A DNA stretch of 37,551 nucleotides from an uncultured Collinsella sp. (GTDB taxonomy: Bacteria; Actinomycetota; Coriobacteriia; Coriobacteriales; Coriobacteriaceae), in NCBI GenBank assembly GCA_900543025.1, contig UQPP01000023.1:1-37551 (forward strand). The letters are read 5' to 3'. The translations under genes and the position numbers were made by a program. The first letter of the stretch is position 1, and each line of letters starts with the position of its first letter. The notes under the pieces are model-generated. The model saw only the letters and a program-made list of their open reading frames with translations, had not been told where the DNA came from and did not search any database. Positions 16,790-24,417 of this stretch are shown piece by piece.

Positions 16790-17485
16790 CTATGCCTGCT
16801 GCCAGGTGTCGACGAGCTCCTTGGCGGCGGCGCAGGGGTCGTCAGCACTGCAGACGGCGCTCACCACAAAGAAGCCATCGACGCCGGTGGCCTTGAGCTG
16901 CGGCAGGTCGGCCGTCTTGACGCCGCCGCCCACCACGATGGGCACGGGGCTTGCCGCGTGGAGTGCGGCCAAGTCCTCAAAGCTCTTGGTGATGATAGAG
17001 CCGTCGGCCGCGCGTCCGCAGTCGCGCTTGGTCTCGGTCTCGTGGAGCGGGCCGATGCCCAGGTAGTCGACCAGGCTCATGTCGGCGGTCTTGACGTACT
17101 CGAGCATCTCCTCGCAACGGGCCGAAAGGCCCACAATGGCATCGGGGCCCAAAAGTTTGCGGCAGACCTCGACGGGAATATCGCTCTGGCCAACGTGCAC
17201 GCCGTCGACAGCGATGCCCTGTTCGCGCGCGGCGAGTACGCAGTCCAGGCGGTCGTCGATCAGCAGGGCGACCTGACCGGTCTTGCCGGCCTGTGCGATT
17301 GCCTGCGCGGCGTCGCCCGTCAGCGCGATGATCTCGCGGGCACTTGCCACCTTGGAGCGCACCTGGATGCAGGTAAAGCCTGCGTCGAGCGCCTGGGCCA
17401 CCACATCGCCCACGGGACGCCCGAGCGTGTTTTCGGGGCCGAGTACCAGATAGGCCGAGATATCAAGGTTGTCGCGGATGCTCAT
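16790..17485 (-). CDS. thiE: Thiamine-phosphate synthase
   Basis: This 231-residue TIM-barrel enzyme joins hydroxymethylpyrimidine diphosphate to thiazole phosphate to give thiamine phosphate. Visible family elements are TCIQVRSKVASAREI, LLIDDRLDCVLAA, DGVHVGQSDIP, VGLSARCEEMLEY, DYLGIGPLHETETKRD and PIVVGGGVKTADLPQLKATG, which is the phosphate-binding strand. The ATG at 17485 overlaps the stop of the preceding thiamine-binding protein gene by 4 bp, showing translational coupling. It is the last gene of the riboswitch-controlled thiM operon. HMP kinase (thiD) is not in the window. Confidence 0.92.
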   Translation of the reverse strand: MSIRDNLDISAYLVLGPENTLGRPVGDVVAQALDAGFTCIQVRSKVASAREIIALTGDAAQAIAQAGKTGQVALLIDDRLDCVLAAREQGIAVDGVHVGQSDIPVEVCRKLLGPDAIVGLSARCEEMLEYVKTADMSLVDYLGIGPLHETETKRDCGRAADGSIITKSFEDLAALHAASPVPIVVGGGVKTADLPQLKATGVDGFFVVSAVCSADDPCAAAKELVDTWQQA

Positions 17486-17823
17486 CGTGCTTCCTCCTGC
17501 TTTTTGATCTGTGCTTCCATGCGCTCGAGCTTGCCGGTCATGGTGTCGGTAAATCCGGGTCGAATATCGGCTTTGAGCACGACTTCGGTGCGGATGCCCT
17601 TGCTCGCCAACACAAAGGTTGCGTCGCGCACGACCTGCATGACCTCGTCCCAGTCACCCTCGATCTCGGTGAACATCGAGGTGGTGCGGTTGGGAAGGCC
17701 GCTCTCGCGAATGACGCGCACGACCTCGGCGACCTCGGCGGACAGCTCATCGCCGGTGCCGCACGGGGCGATGGCCACGGCGACGAGTGTGTTCATGCCG
17801 GCATTGGTTGCGGGCTCGGACAT
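17482..17823 (-). CDS. MTH1187/YqgV-type thiamine-binding protein
   Basis: This 113-residue protein has the small ferredoxin-like fold family long called DUF77 (MTH1187, YqgV, YkoF-related). Characteristic segments are VAVAIAPCGTGDELSAEV, VVRVIRESGLPNRTTSMFTEIEGDWDEVMQVV and RTEVVLKADIRPGF. Members bind thiamine or its pyrimidine precursor. Its position between thiM and thiE, 3 bp after thiM and overlapping thiE by 4 bp, supports a role in thiamine or HMP handling. GGAGG at the end of thiM provides the ribosome site for ATG 17823; Met10 is a less likely start. Confidence 0.85.
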   Translation of the reverse strand: MSEPATNAGMNTLVAVAIAPCGTGDELSAEVAEVVRVIRESGLPNRTTSMFTEIEGDWDEVMQVVRDATFVLASKGIRTEVVLKADIRPGFTDTMTGKLERMEAQIKKQEEAR

Positions 17824-17826
17824 GGC

Positions 17827-18666
17827 TTATGCCTCCTCGAGCTCGAGTTGGTTATCGGCGATGTCCTGGGCGGTCGCGCGGTAGAGCTCGTCGATAAAGG
17901 CGACCTTAAAGCTTGCCGGGGCATCGGCGACGGCGGCGGCACGCGTGCCGGCAACGTTGTAGACGGCGGTGCCGCAGACGGCTGCCGTAAACGGGTCGGC
18001 GGCGCAGGCGTACACGGCCAGCACGCCGCCCTGCGAGCAGCCGCAGCCGGTGATCTTGGACATGAGCGGGCTGCCGCCGTGGGACTTGGCCACGGTCGTG
18101 CCGTCGGTAATCAGGTCGACTTCGCCCGAGACGACCACGGCGCCGCCGGTGTAGCGGGCGAGCGCCACGGCGGCATCGCGGGCGGCGTCGACCGTGTCGG
18201 TGGTATCGACGCCGCGTACGCGGCTCAGATCGGCCGCCTCGCCCTCAAGACCCCACAGGCCGGCGAGCGCAATGATCTCGGAGGCATTGCCGCGCACGAT
18301 GGCGGGCTTGTACTGCTTGAGCTCGTTTACCAGCTGGGTGCGCAGGCTACCGATGCCCAGGCCCACCGGATCGAGCACCCAGGGCTTGCCGGCGTCGTGT
18401 GCCGCCTTGGCCGCTCGGGGAATCGTCTGCTCGTAGATGGGGAAGAGCGTGCCCATGTTGAGATAGATGGCGCCGCCGCCGGCAACGAGTGCCTCGCCTT
18501 CGTCGGGCAGATAGACCATGGCGGCCGATCCGCCCACGGCGAGCTGTGCGTTGGCGACAAAGTCGATCGTCACCGTGTTGGTGATGGAGCCGGCCATCGG
18601 ATTGGTGGCGCGAATCTCCTCCACGGCCTTGACCATATGCTGCTTAAGCTGTTCCGAATCAATCAC
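17827..18666 (-). CDS. thiM: Hydroxyethylthiazole kinase
   Basis: This 279-residue ribokinase-like enzyme phosphorylates the thiazole alcohol so that ThiE can use it (thiazole salvage). Family segments are SITNTVTIDFVANAQLAVGG, AIYLNMGTL, WVLDPVGLGIGSLR, IVRGNASEIIALAG and the catalytic-Cys/phosphate region TGCGCSQGG. The frame is open to 18780, but the extension would run through the terminator and riboswitch. The GTG at 18666 has AAGGAGG 8 nt upstream and gives the normal family length. It is the first gene of the thiM, thiamine-binding protein, thiE operon. Confidence 0.92.
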   Translation of the reverse strand: MIDSEQLKQHMVKAVEEIRATNPMAGSITNTVTIDFVANAQLAVGGSAAMVYLPDEGEALVAGGGAIYLNMGTLFPIYEQTIPRAAKAAHDAGKPWVLDPVGLGIGSLRTQLVNELKQYKPAIVRGNASEIIALAGLWGLEGEAADLSRVRGVDTTDTVDAARDAAVALARYTGGAVVVSGEVDLITDGTTVAKSHGGSPLMSKITGCGCSQGGVLAVYACAADPFTAAVCGTAVYNVAGTRAAAVADAPASFKVAFIDELYRATAQDIADNQLELEEA

Positions 18667-18688
18667 TGCACATGCCTCCTTGGCATAG

Positions 18689-18718
18689 AAAAGGGGCGCT
18701 GTGCATAGACAGCGCCCC
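18689..18718 (-). terminator. Riboswitch-linked intrinsic terminator
   Basis: A 10-bp GC-rich stem (GGGGCGCTGT at 18693-18702, complement at 18709-18718) with a 6-nt loop is followed on the minus strand by UUUU (AAAA at 18689-18692). It lies between the TPP aptamer and thiM, the position of an attenuator. Confidence 0.85.
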
Positions 18719-18731
18719 TGTAAAGGCGGCA

Positions 18732-18823
18732 TGCTCCCTACGCCAGCATTAACTGACAGGTTCAAAGGATTGGGCCCCATGCCCTCTCAGCCTTGTGGTT
18801 TGCACCGCCGGCACTCCCGCATC
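18732..18823 (-). promoter_or_regulatory. TPP riboswitch (THI element) aptamer
   Basis: The minus strand reads GCGGGAGTGCC, then CTGAGAGGG, then TTTGAACCTG, then TTAATGCTGGCGTAGGGA. These are the conserved blocks of the thiamine-pyrophosphate aptamer in the right order and spacing. Together with the terminator just downstream, it should turn off the thiM operon when TPP is abundant. Confidence 0.95.
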
Positions 18824-18850
18824 GAATCTGTTGTTCCCTATACTAGCGCA

Positions 18851-18883
18851 CCTGCCAAAAAGGGACAGGTTTATTTTGGCAGG
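18851..18883. repeat. REP-like hairpin with GGGACAG core
   Basis: The arms CCTGCCAAAA (18851-18860) and TTTTGGCAGG (18874-18883) are perfect complements flanking AGGGACAGGTTTA. The arm sequence differs from the other copies but the AGGGACAG core is the same. It lies between the divergent riboswitch and HAD genes, directly upstream of a possible TACAAT -10 element (18888-18893). Confidence 0.65.
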
Positions 18884-18921
18884 TCGTTACAATAGGTAGG
18901 ACCGATACGAATGGGGGCCTT

Positions 18922-19830
18922 ATGATTAAACTTGTGCTGACCGATATGGACGATACGCTGATTCCAGCCGGGCATGACGGCGCTAGCGACTACGCCATCG
19001 AGGGCATTCATGCCATGCGGGCGGCGGGTCTGCACTTTGGCCCGGTTTCGGGCCGTCAGCCGTCCGCGATGGGCTGGATGTTCAAAAATCGTTCCGAGTG
19101 CTTCTCGACTGGCGCGTTCTGTAACGGCCAGGTCATGTTTGTGGACGGTGAGGCGGTAGCCTCGCATGCGACCGACAACGCCGCCCTTATGCGCTTGGCT
19201 GACTACTTGGAGCAGGAGACCGACGATACGTACCTGAAGGTCTACAGCCTGGGTGATGACTTTTGGGGCAACGATGCCTATTGCGTGACGAGCGATCCCG
19301 AGCGCGTTCGTCGCGCCATGGAGTCGGGCGGCAACGCGTGGCTCAAAGGCGAAGAGGCCCCGTGCCGTCCTGTTGTCGATGATGCCCCGGTATACAAGGC
19401 GAATATCTGGAGCGCCCGCTCGCGCGAAGAGCTCGCTGAGCTGCGCGAGCGCATTGCCGCTGAGGTGCCGGAGCTCTCGCTTGTATTTCCCAACAACCGC
19501 GTGCGCCTATTCGATATTCTCCCGGCCGGTTGGGACAAGGGCTGCGCTGCGCTGGAGCTGGCGCGCGCTTTGGGCCTGACGCCCGATGAGGTGGCCGTGT
19601 TCGGTGATTCCGATAACGATCTGCCCATGATCGATGTCGTTCCCAACTCCGTTGCAGTCGCCAATGCCAACGAGGCCGTCACTGCTGCCGCACGCTGGCA
19701 TATCGGCGCTGCGGCAGACGATGCGGTTGCCGGGGCTCTGCATCAGATTGCCGCCTGCGCCGCGACGGGGGAGATGCCGCCTTTTATGCGTCAGATGGAT
19801 GCGGTGGGTTCGGGTATCGCGGACGTCTAG
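18922..19830 (+). CDS. HAD-superfamily (Cof-type) phosphatase
   Basis: This 302-residue hydrolase has the motif I DMDDT (8-12) with nucleophile Asp8 and acid Asp10, motif II GPVSGR, a Lys in the DKGCAAL segment (motif III), and motif IV FGDSDNDLPM. The large cap inserted after motif II (about 90-200) marks a type IIB, Cof-like sugar-phosphate or nucleotide phosphatase; PLP or sugar phosphates are common substrates, but none can be assigned. A GGGGG stretch precedes ATG 18922. The LysR gene starts 10 bp after its stop, so the two are probably co-transcribed. Confidence 0.85.
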   Translation: MIKLVLTDMDDTLIPAGHDGASDYAIEGIHAMRAAGLHFGPVSGRQPSAMGWMFKNRSECFSTGAFCNGQVMFVDGEAVASHATDNAALMRLADYLEQETDDTYLKVYSLGDDFWGNDAYCVTSDPERVRRAMESGGNAWLKGEEAPCRPVVDDAPVYKANIWSARSREELAELRERIAAEVPELSLVFPNNRVRLFDILPAGWDKGCAALELARALGLTPDEVAVFGDSDNDLPMIDVVPNSVAVANANEAVTAAARWHIGAAADDAVAGALHQIAACAATGEMPPFMRQMDAVGSGIADV

Positions 19831-19840
19831 GGAGGCCATC

Positions 19841-20737
19841 ATGAAGCTCCAGCAGCTCAGATATGTCGTCAAAGTTGCCGAATGTGGCAGCATCACCGAG
19901 GCCTCGCGCCGGCTTTTTGTGTCGCAGCCTTCGATTACTGCGTCGATCCGCGATCTCGAAAACGAGATGGGTGTGCACATCTTTGAGCGCACCAACAAGG
20001 GCGTCGTTGTGTCCGAGGAAGGTGAGACCTTCTTGGGCTATGCGCGCCAGGTACTCGACCAGGCCGACCTGCTCGAGGGCAAGTACAAGGGCGCATCCGA
20101 GCAGGTGCCGCACTTTAGTGTGAGCTGCCAGCATTATTCCTTTGCCGTTAATGCGTTTGTCGATGTGATCCGTGAGTTCGATGCCGCGCGCTACGACTTT
20201 ACCCTGCGCGAGGAGCAAACCCACGAGATTATCGAGGACGTCGCGCACATGAAAAGCGAGCTCGGCATCCTGTATCTGTCGGAGCACAATCGCGAGGTCA
20301 TCGAGCGCATGCTGGCGGCCAACGAGCTCGTGTTCGAAGGGCTCTTCTGCGCCACGCCGCACGTCTTTGTGTGTGCAGACCATCCGCTGGCTGGCCGCTC
20401 CAGCGTGACGCTCGAGGACCTGGAGGACTATCCCTTCCTGTCCTACGAGCAGGGCAGCTACAACTCGTTTTACTATTCCGAGGAACTGACCTCGACGTTT
20501 GAGCGCCGCAAGAACATCCGCGTGCGCGATCGCGCGACGCTGTTCAACCTGGCCATGGGCCTCAACGGCTACACGGTGTGTTCGGGCGTGATCAGCCACG
20601 AGCTCAACGGGCCGGGTATTATCTCCATTCCGCTCGATGTGGACGAGTACATGGAGATCGGCATCATCACGCGCAAAAATACGACGCTCACGCGCTACGG
20701 TCGGGCCTATATCGACGCGATCCGCCAACATATCTAG
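19841..20737 (+). CDS. LysR-family transcriptional regulator
   Basis: This 298-residue LTTR has an N-terminal helix-turn-helix (KLQQLRYVVKVAECGSITEA, SQPSITASIRDLE, about 1-60), a linker helix, and a substrate-binding domain (about 90-295) starting FSVSCQHYSFAV. GGAGG lies 6 nt before ATG 19841; an upstream ATG at 19634 would overlap the HAD gene and was not used. The palindrome TGATATAG-N7-CTATATCA at 20784-20806, between this gene and the MetE-like gene, is a plausible target, suggesting control of methionine synthesis. The effector is unknown. Confidence 0.88.
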   Translation: MKLQQLRYVVKVAECGSITEASRRLFVSQPSITASIRDLENEMGVHIFERTNKGVVVSEEGETFLGYARQVLDQADLLEGKYKGASEQVPHFSVSCQHYSFAVNAFVDVIREFDAARYDFTLREEQTHEIIEDVAHMKSELGILYLSEHNREVIERMLAANELVFEGLFCATPHVFVCADHPLAGRSSVTLEDLEDYPFLSYEQGSYNSFYYSEELTSTFERRKNIRVRDRATLFNLAMGLNGYTVCSGVISHELNGPGIISIPLDVDEYMEIGIITRKNTTLTRYGRAYIDAIRQHI

Positions 20738-20783
20738 GCTGCTGCGTTCTGCACAGGTCAAATCTCTTTAAGGCAGCCCAAAC

Positions 20784-20806
20784 TGATATAGGAAGCATCT
20801 ATATCA
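20784..20806. promoter_or_regulatory. Candidate LysR-type operator upstream of MetE-like gene
   Basis: TGATATAG-N7-CTATATCA is a perfect 8-bp inverted repeat that also satisfies the T-N11-A LysR-box rule. It lies about 87 bp before the methyltransferase start and 47 bp after the LysR stop, with an AT-rich stretch (TATATTATAC) just downstream that could hold the -10 element. Confidence 0.55.
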
Positions 20807-20892
20807 AACTGTTATAAACATATATTATACGATGGCCATAGGAGCGCTCATACTCTGTCCCAGTAAAGCAACCAATTCAAAGGGAGATATCT

Positions 20893-22026
20893 ATGAGCAC
20901 TTCGATTCAACCGAACGCGCCGTTTCGCGCCGATATCGTCGGCAGTTTTCTTCGTCCTCAGGCCGTGAAGGACGCCCGTGCCGCCTACGCCGCGGGCACG
21001 CTTGATGACGACGGCCTTAAGGCCGTCGAGGACGATGCCATTCGCGATTTGGTGGCAAAGCAGAAGGCCGCCGGCCTGCAGGTCATCACCGATGGTGAGT
21101 TTCGCCGCAGCTACTGGCACCTCGATTTTATGTGGGGCCTTAACGGCATTGAACGCCGTACCTCGCGTACGGGTTATATGTTCCACGACGAGGAGACCAC
21201 AGCCGACACCGCCGTGGTAACCGGCCCCATTAGCGGCGAGAACCATCCGTTCGTCGAACACTTTAAATTTGTCAAGGTGCTCGAGGGGGAGGGCCAGGTC
21301 GCGCGGCAAACCATTCCGGCGCCGATTCAGACGTTCTCCGAAGTCACGCTCGACCGCTGCGATGGCCAGCAGGAGAGCTTGCGTGCTGTCTATAAGACCG
21401 ACGAAGAACTCGCCGATGCCATCGCCGCAGCATATCGCACCGTGATTGCCGACCTTTATGCCGCGGGCTGCCGCAACATCCAGTTTGATGACTGCACCTG
21501 GGGCATCTACTGCGATACTGACTTTGTGTCCAAGACCGGCATGAGCCCGGTCGACCTGCAAAAGGTAAGCGAGCTGGGCGTGGCGCTCAACAATGCCGCC
21601 ATCGCGGACAAGCCCGACGATCTGGTCATCAACACGCATGTGTGCCGCGGCAACTACCACTCCACCTATGCCTTCGAGGGCGGCTATGACCCCATCGCGC
21701 CGTACCTGTTCGCAAACGAGGATGTCGATGCATTTTACCTGGAGTTCGATACGCCGCGCGCCGGCGGTTTTGAGCCGTTGAGGTACGTTGCCCCTGGCAA
21801 GAAGGTCGTGTTGGGCCTGGTGACCACCAAGGCCGCTGAGCTTGAGGACGAGGATGCCATCGTCGAGCGTATTCACGAGGCTGCAAAGTATGTTCCGCTC
21901 GAGAACCTGTATCTGTCTCCGCAGTGTGGCTTTGCCAGCTGCGAGATTGGCAACAAGCTGACCGAGGACGAGCAATGGGCAAAGATCGCGCTGGTCAAGC
22001 GTATTGCCGAGCGCGTTTGGAAATAG
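20893..22026 (+). CDS. MetE-like (YxjG/YxjH-type) cobalamin-independent methyltransferase
   Basis: This 377-residue protein corresponds to the catalytic C-terminal half of MetE (about 750 residues), as in YxjG/YxjH-type enzymes. Zinc/thiol-binding residues can be placed at His249 and Cys251 (INTHVCRGN), Glu284 (YLEFD) and Cys345 (SPQCGF). The N-terminal DIVGSFLRP and QVITDGEFRR segments are typical. It probably transfers a methyl group to homocysteine or a related thiol; the donor is uncertain because the MetE N-terminal half is absent. AAAGGGAG lies 6 nt before ATG 20893. It is preceded by a LysR gene and a LysR-type palindrome, and followed by a uracil permease. Confidence 0.87.
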   Translation: MSTSIQPNAPFRADIVGSFLRPQAVKDARAAYAAGTLDDDGLKAVEDDAIRDLVAKQKAAGLQVITDGEFRRSYWHLDFMWGLNGIERRTSRTGYMFHDEETTADTAVVTGPISGENHPFVEHFKFVKVLEGEGQVARQTIPAPIQTFSEVTLDRCDGQQESLRAVYKTDEELADAIAAAYRTVIADLYAAGCRNIQFDDCTWGIYCDTDFVSKTGMSPVDLQKVSELGVALNNAAIADKPDDLVINTHVCRGNYHSTYAFEGGYDPIAPYLFANEDVDAFYLEFDTPRAGGFEPLRYVAPGKKVVLGLVTTKAAELEDEDAIVERIHEAAKYVPLENLYLSPQCGFASCEIGNKLTEDEQWAKIALVKRIAERVWK

Positions 22027-22148
22027 CGGTAACGTTCGCAGGTGACGGCGCGTGCGAGACATGGCGCATCGCGTACAATGGTTCGGATCGTATCGTTCGG
22101 GCAGGTAATCCGCTATGCCTGATCGCCCTTCCATTCGAAAGGACATCC

Positions 22149-23483
22149 ATGTCCCAGTCCTCGACGCCCGCCGTCGCCGATGCCATCTACGATGCGTCAT
22201 CGCTCGGCCGCCCGCGCATGTTTTTGCTCGGCCTGCAGCATCTGTTTGCCATGTTTGGCGCCACAGTGCTGGTGCCCGTGCTCACCGGTCTCTCGGTGTC
22301 GGCAACGCTTTTGTTTGCCGGCTTGGGCACGCTGCTCTTCCACTTCCTATCGCGCGGTAAGGTGCCGGCATTTTTGGGCTCGTCGTTTGCCTTTATCGCC
22401 GGCTATGCCGCGATTGCGCCCAACGGCGAGGCCGAGCTTTTGCCCTACGCCTGCCTGGGCGTAGCTTGTGCCGGCCTGCTCTATCCGGTGCTTGCGGCTC
22501 TGTTCCGCGCGTTTGGCGCCAAGCGCGTTATGCGCTTCTTTCCGCCGGTGGTGACCGGCCCCATCGTCATTTCCATCGGCCTGATCTTGGCAAGCTCTGC
22601 CATCGCCAACTGCCAGACCAACTGGCTTGTTGCCGTTGTCGCTGTGGCAGTGATCATCATCTGCAACATTTGGGGCCGCGGCATGGTCAAGATCGTGCCG
22701 ATTCTGCTGGGTGTTGTGGTGAGCTATGCCGTTGCCGCCGCGCTCGGCGAGGTTGACTTCTCGGGCGTCGCTGCCGCTCCCTGGGTTGGCTTGCCCATCG
22801 TGTGGGACAACACCGTGTTTGCGCTCTTTGGCCCGCAGTTCGATAGCGGCCTTGCCACGACGGCCATCATTACCATCATGCCGCTGGCCTTCGCGACCAT
22901 GATCGAGCATATCGGTGATATCTCGGCTATCGGCTCCACTTGCGAGCGTAACTACATCGCCGATCCCGGTCTGCATCGCACGCTGCTTGGCGACGGCCTT
23001 GCCACGATCCTGGCTTCGCTCTTTGGCGCTCCGGCCAACACCACCTATGGCGAGAACACCGGCGTGCTCGCCCTGACGCGCGTGTTCGACCCGCGCGTGA
23101 TTCGCATTGCCGCGTGCTGCGCCATCGTGCTTTCGTTCTGCCCCAAGTTCGCCGCGGTCATCGCCGCCATGCCGGCATGCGTTATCGGCGGCGTGTCGCT
23201 CGTGCTCTACGGCATGATCAGCGCTGTGGGCGTCCGCAACCTCATCGAAAACCAGGTCGATTTCCAGAACAACCGCAACGTGCTGGTGGCCGCGCTGGTG
23301 CTCGTGCTTTCGCTCGGCATCGCGTACAGCACCGCCGGCGCCATCGTGTTGGAACTGGGCGGCGTGACGATTTCGCTTTCTGGTCTTGCCGTGGGTTCGC
23401 TGGTGGGCATTGTGCTCAACGCCATCCTGCCGGGTAACGACTTTGAGTTTGATGTCTCCGAGCTTGAGGAGGCTGCTGAGTAG
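22149..23483 (+). CDS. Uracil permease (NCS2/UraA family)
   Basis: This 444-residue membrane protein has about 12-14 hydrophobic segments. NCS2 hallmarks are FLLGLQHLFAMFGATVLVP, FLGSSFAF, PVVTGPIVISIG, FATMIEHIGDISAIG and NTTYGENTGVLALT; the last is the uracil-permease version of the substrate motif. It should import uracil by proton symport. Start ATG 22149 has AAAGG 6 nt upstream and begins MSQSSTP; the frame extends upstream through the end of the MetE-like gene without similarity. A possible -10 TACAAT lies in the 122-bp gap, so it may be transcribed separately. A strong terminator follows. Confidence 0.9.
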   Translation: MSQSSTPAVADAIYDASSLGRPRMFLLGLQHLFAMFGATVLVPVLTGLSVSATLLFAGLGTLLFHFLSRGKVPAFLGSSFAFIAGYAAIAPNGEAELLPYACLGVACAGLLYPVLAALFRAFGAKRVMRFFPPVVTGPIVISIGLILASSAIANCQTNWLVAVVAVAVIIICNIWGRGMVKIVPILLGVVVSYAVAAALGEVDFSGVAAAPWVGLPIVWDNTVFALFGPQFDSGLATTAIITIMPLAFATMIEHIGDISAIGSTCERNYIADPGLHRTLLGDGLATILASLFGAPANTTYGENTGVLALTRVFDPRVIRIAACCAIVLSFCPKFAAVIAAMPACVIGGVSLVLYGMISAVGVRNLIENQVDFQNNRNVLVAALVLVLSLGIAYSTAGAIVLELGGVTISLSGLAVGSLVGIVLNAILPGNDFEFDVSELEEAAE

Positions 23484-23508
23484 CAGCTGCGTTCAGCTAA
23501 AACAAGAT

Positions 23509-23546
23509 ATGGTGCCCATGCGTGTATGCGCGTGGGCACCATTTTT
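23509..23546 (+). terminator. Intrinsic terminator after uracil permease
   Basis: A 14-bp stem with one G-U pair (ATGGTGCCCATGCG at 23509-23522, partner 23529-23542) has a 6-nt loop and is followed by TTTTT. It also lies just before the stop of the convergent esterase gene. Confidence 0.88.
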
Positions 23547-24210
23547 AATGCGTCAGTATCCAGTGGATGCCGCGGGCCATGCGCAAGTCGGTTTGGGCAA
23601 AGTGATTGCCGGGGTTGAGCTCGAAGGTCGTGGGGATGCCTCGGTCGCCAAGCAGCTTTTCCATGGCACGCGTGTCTTCGAGTACGTGTCGCATCATGCG
23701 GTTGGGCGTCTTGGTTTCCTTTTTGCCGAGTGACAGGTAGACGGCTTGCGGGCTGCCGGCAAAAGGGGCCGTGCTGGCACGGTCGACAAAGTCGTGAAAC
23801 CATAGCGACCCCGATGCGCTCGCGGCGCGGTCAAAGGCGTCGGTTTGCCAGAGGGACCAGAGTGCGAAGAGGCCCGCGAGCGAGTAGCCGGCAATGCCGC
23901 GCCAGGTGGGCGGCTGAGGAAGCGACGACTCGACCTGGGGGATTATCTGATTCAGCAGCTCATCAAGAAAATCGGCAGCTTGGCCGCCGAAAGGCTCGGC
24001 ATCGCGTACGGTCCCGTCGCATGCCCAGGGGCTTAGCTCGCGATTCCAATCGAGCCCGCCAATGGTGACGAGGGCGAATGGCGGACAGTCGAGCTCTCGG
24101 CAACACTTATAAACCTCGCTGCCGTCGCCCACGACCACAGGAAGGTAGATGACAGGCGCGCTTTCCGTATGATTCGAATAAACGGTTATCTGCTTTTGAT
24201 GCGCTTCCAT
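23545..24210 (-). CDS. Alpha/beta-hydrolase, esterase-D-like
   Basis: This 221-residue protein has the putative esterase fold: YLPVVVGDG, the nucleophile elbow GYSLAG with Ser110, a WFHDFVDRA region and the C-terminal His in LNPGNHFAQ. No signal peptide is visible. Relatives hydrolyse acyl esters, siderophores or S-formylglutathione, and the substrate here is unknown. The protein is somewhat shorter than typical esterase D (about 270 residues), mainly at the N-terminus. It is transcribed alone and shares the terminator region with the uracil permease. Confidence 0.8.
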   Translation of the reverse strand: MEAHQKQITVYSNHTESAPVIYLPVVVGDGSEVYKCCRELDCPPFALVTIGGLDWNRELSPWACDGTVRDAEPFGGQAADFLDELLNQIIPQVESSLPQPPTWRGIAGYSLAGLFALWSLWQTDAFDRAASASGSLWFHDFVDRASTAPFAGSPQAVYLSLGKKETKTPNRMMRHVLEDTRAMEKLLGDRGIPTTFELNPGNHFAQTDLRMARGIHWILTH

Positions 24211-24324
24211 GACGGGCTTCTCTCAGTGTTGTGATATCGGCAGCCCCAATTGTCGCATGCCAGCGTATGCCGGTTGGGCTAGACCAAAGACAATCTCGTG
24301 CATCCCCTGCGGACGCATATGGAA

Positions 24325-24360
24325 AACGCCACCGCCGGAGGGGAGCTCGGCGGTGGCGTT
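24325..24360 (-). terminator. Intrinsic terminator after surface protein 2
   Basis: A 12-bp stem (AACGCCACCGCC at 24325-24336, complement at 24349-24360) has a 12-nt loop with AAAA on the left, read as a U tract on the minus strand. It lies 58 bp beyond the stop of the surface protein gene. Confidence 0.8.
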
Positions 24361-24417
24361 GTTAAACGGTGCTGGGGCTCGGGGCCTTCGCGGGAGCTGC
24401 CATGTGCGCAGAGGCGT

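Noticed and set aside
18667..18780. N-terminal extension of ThiM
   Set aside because: The extension would translate the terminator and the TPP aptamer; the GTG at 18666 has an excellent ribosome site and gives the family length.
21924..22148. N-terminal extension of the uracil permease
   Set aside because: It overlaps the end of the MetE-like gene and lacks similarity or a ribosome site; ATG 22149 is well supported.
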